Positions 43,364-50,998 of a stretch of 64,000 nucleotides of DNA are shown here, one piece after another. The notes under the pieces are model-generated. The model was not told the origin of the DNA. It saw only the letters and a list, made by a program, of their open reading frames with translations, and made no database searches. Position 1 is the stretch's first letter. Each line of letters starts with the position of its first letter. The stretch is from Acidisoma sp. L85 (lineage in GTDB: Bacteria > Pseudomonadota > Alphaproteobacteria > Acetobacterales > Acetobacteraceae): the NCBI RefSeq assembly GCF_009765865.1, contig NZ_LMUQ01000006.1, forward strand, positions 1-64,000, in the 5' to 3' direction. Both the position numbers and the translations under genes were made by a program.

Positions 43364-44355
43364 TCAGATATTTGCACCAGAGCCTGCGCCGGAAGCCTCA
43401 GCTCGTCGGAGATCCGGCTTGCGCCTGCACCGGATCCGAAGGACGCGCTCTTCCGGCAGCGGGATGAAATCCTTGTCGCCACCGGGGACCTTCGCGAAGC
43501 GGCCTGCTTTCCAATCCGCTTTACCCTGCTCAATCCGTTCGCGCGACGAAGGGACAAAGTTCCAGAACAAATGGCGCGGCCCGTCCATCACCGCGCCACC
43601 CAGCAACAGCAGCCGGGCCCCCCTCAGCCCCGCGCGCAGTGCGATGCTGTCATTGGCTCGGAACAACGGCATGCGGCTGGTGTCGAAGTAAACGCCGGCG
43701 ATTTCGACGCCGCCCTCCACGACATAGGCCGCGCGTTCCTCATGGCTGTCCGGCATCGGCAGGACTGCGCCCGGCTGCAAGCACGGCATCGGCGTAGAAC
43801 AATTCCGACGGCGTGAGGACCGGCGCGCGCAGGCCCCAGCCATAGCCAGCGATCAGCCGTAGCTTGGCACCGCCATTCTCAATGACTGGCAGGGCATCCG
43901 CCCCGTGGTGGAGAAAGCCAGGCGCCACCTCCTTATGCTGCCGTGGCAGGGCCACCCAGGACTGGATGCCGAACAGCCGGTTCGAATGCCCCGGGCGCTC
44001 TTCGCCGTCCGCTCAGAATGGGCGATACCTTGCCCCGCCGTCATCCAATTGACGTCGCCGGGCACGATCGACTGGTCGGAGCCAAGGCTGTCGCGGTGCT
44101 GGATCGCGCCATCGAATAAGTAGGTTACGGTGGACAGCCCGATATGGGGGTGCGGCCGCACGTCCAGCCCCTTGCCGGTCAGGAACTCGCCAGGCCCCAT
44201 CTGGTCGAAGAAGATGAAGGGGCGACCATCTGCCGCTGCCTGGCCGGGAGTGCGCGCCGCACCTCGAATCCGCCGATATCGTGGGCTCGTGGGAGGATCA
44301 CGTTTTCCATGCAGGCCGGCATCGTCTCGTTTGGGCCGGTTTCGCCGCTCATCAT
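43364..44355 (-). pseudogene. Pirin-family gene with at least three frameshifts
   Basis: Read across frames, the minus strand encodes a near-complete pirin-like cupin: [17 protein letters not shown], then [65 protein letters not shown] and SHEERAAYVVEGGVEIAG through to KDFIPLPEE. The metal-binding HPHIG and related His/Glu motifs are intact. The frame breaks near 44218 (CCCC run one base short), again near 43960-44000 and near 43770. Several separate indels argue for a real pseudogene rather than one base-call error. ATG 44352 or 44355 with AGGAC upstream would be the original start. Confidence 0.8.
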
Positions 44356-44787
44356 ATTTGTCCTTTCAACTTTGGCGGCTCGAACTCGCGGGCGCCGACG
44401 TGGGCGCGCGCTGGCAGCCGCTCACAAATCATTGGATGCCGCATGTCAATGATTTCGTGCTGGTCTTCAATGATCTCCATATTGCCATGACTGCTGCCCG
44501 CGTCGGCGGACTCGCCGAACGTCTCCTCAGCCGTCCGACACCGCGCGTAACCCAAACGCATGCGCGAATAACAATGATTGCCGCTCGTTAGTCCCTAGCG
44601 ATGCTCCATAGCGCCGGCAAATACGGTAAAGCGGGCCACACGGACCCCGGCCAGTAGGCAGCCTGTTGCGCCAGTGGAGCATCCCACCAAGATCGAAACT
44701 GCCGACTTGTGCATCGACTTTGACGGCGTGACTGCGGTCGGCTCCGGCCTCTCGACGTGTCCAGACCAGGGAGCGCTCCGCCACATT
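44356..44787. other. Non-coding stretch in the gene graveyard
   Basis: No gene is supportable. Short open frames on both strands are unlike known proteins. It lies between the broken pirin gene and the Hint-domain fragment and is probably decayed sequence. Confidence 0.5.
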
Positions 44788-45441
44788 TCAAGCCGCGACG
44801 GCCCAGTCCTGTGCGGCCGCGATGACGGTGACCGTTACTGTCACCACGCGCTCGACCTCGCTCGGTCCGAAGTCCAGCAGCGCCTGCCCATCTGTCCAGC
44901 GCCAGCAGGCGCCGCCCTGCCGCTCGATCGCGTGGAAACCCAAGGCCAGGCGATGATCCGCGAGATCCAGCGCCACCCCGTCGAGCGTCACCTCCGCGAC
45001 GACCGCCCCCAATCGGCGCTGGTCGCCGGGCGCCTTGGCGGCGACCGAAGCCAGGCGGAGGAGACCGCCGCCTGCCCGCAGCACGGCGGAGTGCTTACCC
45101 TCGGTTTCGAGCCACAAAGTCCACGCGGCCGCCGCACCGTGACCGAGGGTGATCGCGCGGCCTTCCAGCCGCGCCCGAATGACGGCGAGGTTAGGGCCGC
45201 CTTCCACCAGGGGCGCCCAAGCCTGCGTCTGCCACGCCTCGGAAGCGAGATCGGGCTCCAGATCCGCATGGAGATCGACCGCGCCCGGAGCATTGGCGAA
45301 CATTCCCCGATTGCCCGTATCGAGCCAGCTCTCAGCCGCTGCCCCCTCCGCCAGCAGCAGGTCGTGATGCGGCAGTTCGACATGGTAGTAGGTGATCGCC
45401 GCCATGCTGGTGTCGCGGGTAGCCGATCCGCCGCGCAACAT
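44788..45441 (-). pseudogene. Truncated Hint-domain protein, C-terminal fragment
   Basis: A 217-codon frame whose recognisable part begins ITYYHVELPHHDLLLAEG..AESWLDTGNRGMF, the C-terminal signature of Hint-domain proteins seen in Acetobacteraceae. The preceding Hint core and the N-terminal part are missing; the sequence to the right (45442 onward) is unrelated and frame-broken. The last 199 bases are an inverted near-copy of window positions 1-199. It is most likely a dead fragment created by recombination or duplication. Confidence 0.7.
44791..44989 (-). repeat. Inverted repeat copy B (Hint-gene tail)
   Basis: Reverse complement of positions 1-199 with four mismatches, three of them clustered within about 20 bases near the GQAL(F/L)DF codons and the fourth at the final codon. 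The two copies bracket about 44.6 kb in inverted orientation. Confidence 0.85.
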
Positions 45442-45979
45442 CGTCGTGCTGGTCGAGGACTTGTTGGAGTTTATGACGCTGGAAACAGCGTTGTCCTAGC
45501 CGAACATCTGGTGCGCTCGGCTGGGGTCGCGTGGCTCGGCCAGCAAGCGATTGCGGCCGGGACAATCACAATGCCGGTTACCTTGCTGCCCCGGCGTCGG
45601 AGCTCGCCCTGATCCCCATGCGGACCGGGGGCTGCGATTTTCGGGCGCTGAACCGGACCCTCGATATGTGCCACCTCGCTAGCAAGCGACCCTGCCTGCT
45701 GCTGAACGTCATGAGGTCGGGGGGCGAGTCGCGCCGAAAAGGACGCCCGCGAGGCTTTGGCTGACTAGGCGCGGGATATCGCCCCGATGGTTATGCACAA
45801 CCGCGCTGCCTATGCGACCGCCAGCATCACTGCCCGCTCCGTCCAGGAAACCGAGCCGGATAGCGCCGCTACCGAGGAGATCGCCGTCCTCTACAAATGG
45901 GGTTCGGGACAACTTGTGTTGGTACAATGAAGCAACATCACAAAACGACAGCTCCACAACGCAAGAGAAAGACCGCCGC
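45442..45979. other. Degenerate region with gene scraps
   Basis: No intact gene. On the plus strand near 45430-45490 a short stretch reads NIVVLVEDLLEFMTLETALS before a stop, resembling the start of a response-regulator receiver domain. The rest is frame-broken. From about 45900 the base composition falls in GC just before the partition-protein remnant, with TTGTGTTG and CACAA half-sites that might be its old operator. Confidence 0.4.
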
Positions 45980-46258
45980 ATGAGCCGCGCCTCCCTAAAA
46001 GACCTTGCCTACCGGTCTGCGCCCGCGCCCGTTGCTGCCGCAATCGAACCGGCCAAAGTAGCAGAGTCTGGCGCCCCGGCTTACCGCACCGCCCAGACGA
46101 GGACCGATACGCGCCAAGTGCCCGGGCGTTCCAAGGCGGATGTCGCCCAACCCTCAAGCTGATCGCGGTCGAGCAGGACCGGGATATTCAGGAGATCCTG
46201 GCCGAAGCCCTAAACATGGTGTTCGAGCGCTGCGGCAAGCCGGTCCGCACCAGTTTTC
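45980..46258 (+). pseudogene. Frameshifted ribbon-helix-helix plasmid-partition protein
   Basis: The frame opens at ATG 45980 with MSRASLKDLAYRSAPAPVAAAIEP and a flexible PAYRTAQTRTDTRQVPG linker. It hits a stop at 46160-46162, while another frame continues the protein as TLKLIAVEQDRDIQEILAEALNMVFERCGKPVR. Joined, this is the layout of the small ParG/ParB-like RHH proteins that accompany ParA on alphaproteobacterial plasmids: a disordered N-terminus and a C-terminal RHH domain. The shift lies near 46140-46155. No parA is present. It marks past plasmid integration into this site. Confidence 0.65.
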
Positions 46259-46285
46259 GGACTTTGACCATGACGTGGGCCGGGC

Positions 46286-46738
46286 TCAGGCGAGAGGCTT
46301 GGCCATGTAGACCCGCCGCAACCCTTTCTTCTCCGCCCTATGCGTTTCGGAGTAGCCTAAGCGGGAGTAGAACTCGATGTTCTCGATCATGGTCTCGTTC
46401 GTGTAGAGCCTGATCGAACGAAAGCCTGCAGTAATCGCGGTGCGTTCGGCGAACTCCAGCATCCTGCGACCCAGGCCCGAACCTTGCGCGCCAGGACAAA
46501 CAGCGATGTTGTCCAGGAGCACCGCATCATCTTGCGGGATGAGCACGAGAATGCCGCGCACGACGCTATCACGCTCCACGACGTGGACGCGGCCCTCTTC
46601 GATGAGAATGCGATAGTCATCAAGCATCGGTCCTGGCTCCCGACCGATACGGGAGACGTAATGAGAGTATGCGGTTTGGACGATCTCCTCGACGGCCAGG
46701 AGATCGCCGCAGGTGGCTAGCCGAGGTTCCTGCTTCAT
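46286..46738 (-). CDS. GNAT-family N-acetyltransferase
   Basis: A 150-residue acetyltransferase. AVLLDNIAVCPGAQGSGLGRRMLEFAE (about residues 73-99) is motif A with the acetyl-CoA loop Q-x-x-G-x-G/R, followed by IRLYTNETMIENIEFYSRLGY, typical of the RimI/YhbS-like group. ATG 46738 is chosen because the longer frame has no similarity. It appears intact although it sits among remnants. Substrate unknown. Confidence 0.78.
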   Translation of the reverse strand: MKQEPRLATCGDLLAVEEIVQTAYSHYVSRIGREPGPMLDDYRILIEEGRVHVVERDSVVRGILVLIPQDDAVLLDNIAVCPGAQGSGLGRRMLEFAERTAITAGFRSIRLYTNETMIENIEFYSRLGYSETHRAEKKGLRRVYMAKPLA

Positions 46739-46947
46739 AGCGCCATGCTGCCGCAATCGGAGCTTCGAGTGAATGCCCGCTCCAGGTCCGTATTGGCGGT
46801 AGCTGGGCGGCTGGTCGCGGCCAGCGCGCAGGATGACCTGGCCGTTTAGTCCCGGATCGTGGTGCTTAATCATACGACAAATTGCGGAGGGAGGAGCTAT
46901 GGGCCAAGTGCTCCACGGCTGCGCCAAGACGACGCACGTTGTCTGAG

Positions 46948-47330
46948 GACGACCGCCAGCAACCGAAGCCGGCGGCCGCTGTTAAGGGCATCCGACATGA
47001 AGTCGAGCGACCATCGTTGGTTTGGCGCCTTCGGCAAGACCATCGGCGATCGCGTGCCCAGCGCCCGCTTCCGGCCGCCGCGCTTGCGAACGACGAGCTT
47101 CTCCTGGCGGCGGAGCCGGAACAGCCGCTTGTGGTTCAGCGCGATGCCTTCCCGCGCCAACAGGATGCGCAGCCGCCGGTAGCCGATCCGCCGCCGCTCT
47201 GCCGCCAACGCCCGCAGCCGCTGCCGCTGCCGCTGCCGGACCTGCGTGTCGTCCGGTCGTCGGCTCGCATAGCGGAACGTCTTGGGTTCAATGCCAACAA
47301 GCGCGCACGCCCGCCGCCGCGAGTAGCCCC
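46948..47330 (-). mobile_element. IS3-family transposase OrfB remnant
   Basis: Read from about 47330 leftward, the frame gives RRRACALVGIEPKTFRYASRR, LAAERRRIGYRRLRILLAREG, NHKRLFRLRRQEKLVVRKRGGRKRALG and PNQRWSLDFMSDAL, the N-terminal third of IS3-family OrfB. It contains the first catalytic Asp (the D in WSLDFMSDAL). After LLAVV at 46948 the similarity stops abruptly. OrfA, the remaining DDE residues and terminal inverted repeats are absent, so it is a dead fragment. Confidence 0.78.
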
Positions 47331-47447
47331 AAGCGCTGGATCAACCAGCGCCTCCTCTCCCGACGCTAGTCATGCCGAGACGCCCCCTGTTAACGTCTCT
47401 AACGACGCTGACGCACCCACCCCACATAGCGACGCCCTTCTCGCTGA

Positions 47448-47702
47448 TTATCCAGCTCGCGCCGACTCGTTCATCAGCATGTCGAGGGCGATGAGAACCT
47501 TTATCTGAAGGCCATCGATCGTCTGGGGGCGAAGGGCCATAAACGCGCCGGCGCCCGTCCAGTAGCGAGCACTGATGTCCAGCCAGACGGGCCGGTTCCA
47601 TCGATCCTGCAGCGCGGCCATTGCGGCGCATAGACGCAATAGACCGCTGTCAGGACCGGCCTCCCACCCGAAGCGATATCGGAAACCGGGGACGCCTATC
47701 CA
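47448..47702 (-). pseudogene. Fragment of a conserved hypothetical protein
   Basis: The frame reads FGWEAGPDSGLLRLCAAMAALQ, then RPQTIDGLQIKVLIALDML and stops at 47448. The pattern of an acidic start, LL.LC....AL and a P-x-T-x-x-G-L-x-x-K motif near the C-terminus recurs in small hypothetical proteins of Rhizobiales and Rhodospirillales, often on mobile elements. No start codon with a ribosome site is visible, so it is likely truncated. Function unknown. Confidence 0.4.
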
Positions 47703-47847
47703 TGGGTGAATAAACCCTGACCGACAGCTGCCAGTCGTCTAGAACTCCCGCGACCGGAAGTTTGTCGATTGTTGCCCCAGATATTGGCCCGAGATTTCTC
47801 TAAGCATCGAGGAGCGTCGATGACGTGCTCTATTCCGTTGATAACCC

Positions 47848-47923
47848 TGGCTCCCGGAGTAGGACTCGAACCTACGACCGAGCGATTAACAGTCGCTTGC
47901 TCTACCAACTGAGCTATCCGGGA
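47848..47923 (-). tRNA. tRNA-Asn (GTT)
   Basis: A 76-nt gene including an encoded CCA. Acceptor TCCCGGA pairs with TCCGGGA, the D-arm is GCTCAGTTGGTAGAGC, the anticodon stem-loop is AGCGA-CTGTTAA-TCGCT with anticodon GTT, and the T-arm loop is TTCGAGT. Its 3' end faces the gene graveyard, so it could be an integration site. Confidence 0.93.
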
Positions 47924-48046
47924 CCATCGGGCGCGCGGTCTATAGCGGAGCAACTTCGGGCGCGCAACGCCGTCTAGACGCAGGCGCACCACAGACGGCA
48001 AAGACGCTTTCTCCCGAGGCCGGGCGCGTGCTAGAGCCGGCGCGGC

Positions 48047-48130
48047 GCGAGAGTGGCGGAACGGTAGACGCAGTCGGCTCAAAATCGACCGGCGCAAGCC
48101 ATGGGGGTTCGAGTCCCCCCTCTCGCACCA
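48047..48130 (+). tRNA. tRNA-Leu (CAA)
   Basis: An 84-nt class II tRNA with encoded CCA. Acceptor GCGAGAG pairs with CTCTCGC. The anticodon stem-loop GTCGG-CTCAAAA-TCGAC contains anticodon CAA, the long variable arm follows, and the T-loop is TTCGAGT. It reads UUG codons. It is divergent from tRNA-Asn 123 bases away. Confidence 0.93.
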
Positions 48131-48184
48131 ATACCCTTCGCCGTGACCGCCGACGATGCCGCCCGCCCGTTCCAACCACGGCGG

Positions 48185-48622
48185 CTAAACGCCCCAATCC
48201 CGCCGCGCCAGCGCGATGATGCGATGCGCCTCGTGCCAGAGGGCGTAGGGTTCCAGGGCATCGAGCCTCGCCCAAACCACCGCCGCCGCGTCCGACAGGG
48301 CAACCGGCTCGCCGCCCGTCCAGAGCGTCGCGAAGTCGAGGATGGTGTAGTGGTAGCGGACCCGCCCCGCCTCATCGCGATGGATGCTGTCCACCGCGCC
48401 GGCGAGCCGCATCTCGCCCACGGTCAGGCCCGTCTCCTCAAGCAGCTCCCGCCTTGCCGCCTCCTCCGCCGTCTCGCCGAGTTCCTGGCCGCCGCCGGGA
48501 AGGCCCCAGGCGCCCATCATCGGGGCGCGGCCTCGGCGGATGAGGAGCACCTCGTCCGGCGGCTTCAGAACGACGATGCCGATGCCGACCAGCGGGCGGG
48601 CCGGGTATTCGCGGCCGCTCAT
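48185..48622 (-). CDS. NUDIX hydrolase
   Basis: A 145-residue NUDIX enzyme. The Nudix box starts GGGQELGETAEEAARREL and continues to LEETG (about residues 43-65), with all metal-binding Glu residues. ATG 48622 overlaps the recG stop as ATGA, so it is the second gene of a recG operon. It has the general form of ADP-ribose or oxidised-nucleotide pyrophosphatases; pairing with a DNA-repair helicase hints at nucleotide-pool sanitation, but this is inference. Confidence 0.85.
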   Translation of the reverse strand: MSGREYPARPLVGIGIVVLKPPDEVLLIRRGRAPMMGAWGLPGGGQELGETAEEAARRELLEETGLTVGEMRLAGAVDSIHRDEAGRVRYHYTILDFATLWTGGEPVALSDAAAVVWARLDALEPYALWHEAHRIIALARRDWGV

Positions 48623-50730
48623 CCGGCGTGCAGCCGTGCCAGGCCGTCCTCCTTGCCGAAGATCGCGAGCAGGCGGCCGGCGGCGAGGCCGCGCGCGCTG
48701 ACCAGCCGGGAGTCGCGCTCCAGCAGCACGGCGGCATCCTTGTTGGCGATCTCGCGCAGATCATCCGCGCCCGGCACATCGGCCAGACGATAGCCGGGAA
48801 GGCCGGACTGCCGCGTGCCGGTCGCCTCGCCGGAGCCGCGCAGCCGGAAGTCGGCATCGGCGATGAGGAAGCCGTCCTGCGTGTCGCGCAGCAAGGTCAG
48901 GCGCTCACGGGCGATGGGGTTGAGCTCGTCCTCATGCAGCAGAAGACAGAAACTATCGGCGGTGCCGCGACCGACGCGGCCGCGCAGCTGATGGAGCTGG
49001 GCGAGGCCGAAGCGCTCGGCATGTTCGATGACCATGACGGTGGCCTCGGGCACATCCACGCCGACCTCGACCACGGTCGTCGCCACCAGCAGACGGATGC
49101 GTCCCGCCGCGAAATCGGCGAGCACCGCCTCGCGCACCCGCGTCTCCTGCCGGCCATGGGCGAGGCCGACCACATCGCCGAAACGGGAGCGCAGCAGGGC
49201 GAAGCGCTCCTCGGCGGCGGCGACATCGAGCACCTCGCTTTCGGAGACCAGCGGGCAGACCCAGTAGATGCGGGCGGTGCCGTCCAGCGCGCGGGCGAGG
49301 GCGCGGATCACCTCGGGCATGGCGGCGGTCGGGTGTATGGTGGTTCGGAGCGGACCACGGCCGCGCGGCTTCTCGGTGAGGCGGCTGACTTCCATCTCGG
49401 CCCATTGGGTCAGCAGCAAGGTGCGGGGTATGGGGGTCGCGGTCATCACCAGGACATCGGTGCCGTCGCCTTTGTCGCCGAGGCTGATGCGCTGCTTGAC
49501 ACCGAAACGGTGCTGCTCGTCGATCACCGCGAGGCCGAGATCCTGGAAGGTGACCGATGCCTGAAACAGCGCGTGGGTGCCGATGACGATGGGCAGGCTG
49601 CCATCCGCCAGCCCCGCCAGCACCTCTCGCCGCGCCGAGGGAGAGACGGAGCCGGTGAGCAAGCCGACCGGGACGGGGGATAGCGCCGAGAGGGTGCGGT
49701 AGTGTTGCTGTGCCAGAAGCTCGGTCGGGGCCATCATGGCGGATTGGGTTCCGGCCTCGGCGGCGCGCAGCATGGCGAGCAGGGCTACCAGCGTCTTGCC
49801 GGAGCCGACATCACCTTGGAGCAGGCGCAGCATCGGGCGGCGCTCCCCCATGTCGCGGTCGATTTCGGCGAGGGCCTGGTGCTGGGAGGGCGTGGGCTCG
49901 AAGCCGAAGCGGCGCAGCGCCTCCGCTCGCCAGTGACCGTCGCCGGTCAGCGAGCGGCCGGGCCGCGCCCGCATTGCCTGTCTGCCAAGGGCGAGCGAGA
50001 GCTGTTCGGCGAAAAGCTCGTCATAGGCGAGGCGGCGGCGGCCACTTTCCCGCTCGGGCGCCTTGTCCTCGGCGGACGGGCATTGCACCAGCCGGAGGGC
50101 GGTCGCGAAACCGGGCCAGCGCTCGCGGGCAACGAGGGGCGGGTCGATCCATTCGGGGAGTTGCGGGAGACGCCGCATGGCATCGTTCATGGCGCGGCCG
50201 ATCACCCGGTTGGTGACGCCGGCGGTGAGCGGCCAGACCGGCTCGATCGCCGGCATTTCCCCCGCGCGCTCCTCGGGCAGCACATAATCGGGATGCGGCA
50301 GGGTCAGCTTGTTGCCGAAGGCTTCCAGCTTGCCGGAGACCACCAGCTTGGCGCCCACCGGCATCTGTGACAGACGCGCCTGGTGAAACAACACAATATC
50401 CGCGAAGGCGGTACCGTCGGTCACGATGACCCGCCAAGGCTGGTTGCGGCCCTGCGGCGCGTCGTGCCGCATGACCTGCACAGCCAGGGTCACCACCCTG
50501 CCCGGCCTCGCGGCCTTCAGGCTTGGCCGTTCGCGGCGGTCGATGTAGCTGTCGGGCATGTGGAGGAGCAGATCCAGCACCTCAGCGCCGCCCAGCAAAC
50601 GCTTCAGCGGATCGGCCAGTCGCGGGCCTATGCCGGCGAGGCTGGTCAGCGGCGCGCGAATTTGTGCCAGCGTCTGGGCGGCAGGCGGCTGACACCGGCC
50701 GGGTCGGTCAGTATAGGACGCCTTATCCAT
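48619..50730 (-). CDS. recG: ATP-dependent DNA helicase RecG
   Basis: A 703-residue superfamily 2 helicase. The N-terminal wedge/OB domain (LTSLAGIGPRLADPLKRLL, then GRVVTLAVQVMRHDAP and HPDYVLPEE) is followed by helicase motifs LLQGDVGSGKTLVALL (motif I), DEQHRFG (DExH, motif II), TATPIPRTLLLTQ (motif III) and the RecG C-terminal LRGRVGRG and LRGSGEATGTRQSG (motif VI and TRG region). It remodels stalled forks and Holliday junctions. The ATG at 50730 overlaps the start of sdhE on the other strand. Length is normal for RecG. Confidence 0.95.
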   Translation of the reverse strand: MDKASYTDRPGRCQPPAAQTLAQIRAPLTSLAGIGPRLADPLKRLLGGAEVLDLLLHMPDSYIDRRERPSLKAARPGRVVTLAVQVMRHDAPQGRNQPWRVIVTDGTAFADIVLFHQARLSQMPVGAKLVVSGKLEAFGNKLTLPHPDYVLPEERAGEMPAIEPVWPLTAGVTNRVIGRAMNDAMRRLPQLPEWIDPPLVARERWPGFATALRLVQCPSAEDKAPERESGRRRLAYDELFAEQLSLALGRQAMRARPGRSLTGDGHWRAEALRRFGFEPTPSQHQALAEIDRDMGERRPMLRLLQGDVGSGKTLVALLAMLRAAEAGTQSAMMAPTELLAQQHYRTLSALSPVPVGLLTGSVSPSARREVLAGLADGSLPIVIGTHALFQASVTFQDLGLAVIDEQHRFGVKQRISLGDKGDGTDVLVMTATPIPRTLLLTQWAEMEVSRLTEKPRGRGPLRTTIHPTAAMPEVIRALARALDGTARIYWVCPLVSESEVLDVAAAEERFALLRSRFGDVVGLAHGRQETRVREAVLADFAAGRIRLLVATTVVEVGVDVPEATVMVIEHAERFGLAQLHQLRGRVGRGTADSFCLLLHEDELNPIARERLTLLRDTQDGFLIADADFRLRGSGEATGTRQSGLPGYRLADVPGADDLREIANKDAAVLLERDSRLVSARGLAAGRLLAIFGKEDGLARLHAG

Positions 50731-50998
50731 GACCGAGCCTCAACCTGACCTCGAGACGCGCCGCCGGCGGCTCCTGTTTCGCGCCACTCATCGTGGAACC
50801 CATGAGAACGATCTGTTGATCGGCGGTTTCGTGGCGCCCCGGCTCGCCGGCTTCTCGGAGGCCGAGGTGAGCGCGCTGGAGACTCTACTCGACCTGCCCG
50901 ATCCCGATCTGGCCGAGTGGCTGACGCGGCGTCAACCCATCCCCGTGGCGCATGATCATCCCATGCTCCGCGCCATGGTGGAAGCCGCCGGGAAATGA
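50729..50998 (+). CDS. sdhE: Succinate dehydrogenase assembly factor (FAD flavinylation)
   Basis: An 89-residue SdhE/Sdh5 family protein. The conserved RGTHENDLLIGGFV (about residues 22-35) carries the R-G-x-x-E-x-D signature needed for covalent flavinylation of SdhA. It lies between recG and mfd, an order seen often in Rhodospirillales. It shares ATGA with mfd. Its ATG and that of recG overlap as CATG on opposite strands. Confidence 0.92.
   Translation: MTEPQPDLETRRRRLLFRATHRGTHENDLLIGGFVAPRLAGFSEAEVSALETLLDLPDPDLAEWLTRRQPIPVAHDHPMLRAMVEAAGK

Noticed and set aside
46140-46160. Programmed frameshifting in the RHH partition gene
   Set aside because: No slippery heptamer or downstream structure is evident, and the neighbourhood is full of dead genes, so simple decay is more likely.
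47022-47508. Pro/Arg/Ala-rich plus-strand frames opposite the IS3 remnant
   Set aside because: They are the reverse strand of a clear IS3 OrfB fragment.
48131-48184. Integration duplicate of the tRNA-Leu 3' end
   Set aside because: No second copy of the T-arm/acceptor sequence of tRNA-Leu was noticed within the window.
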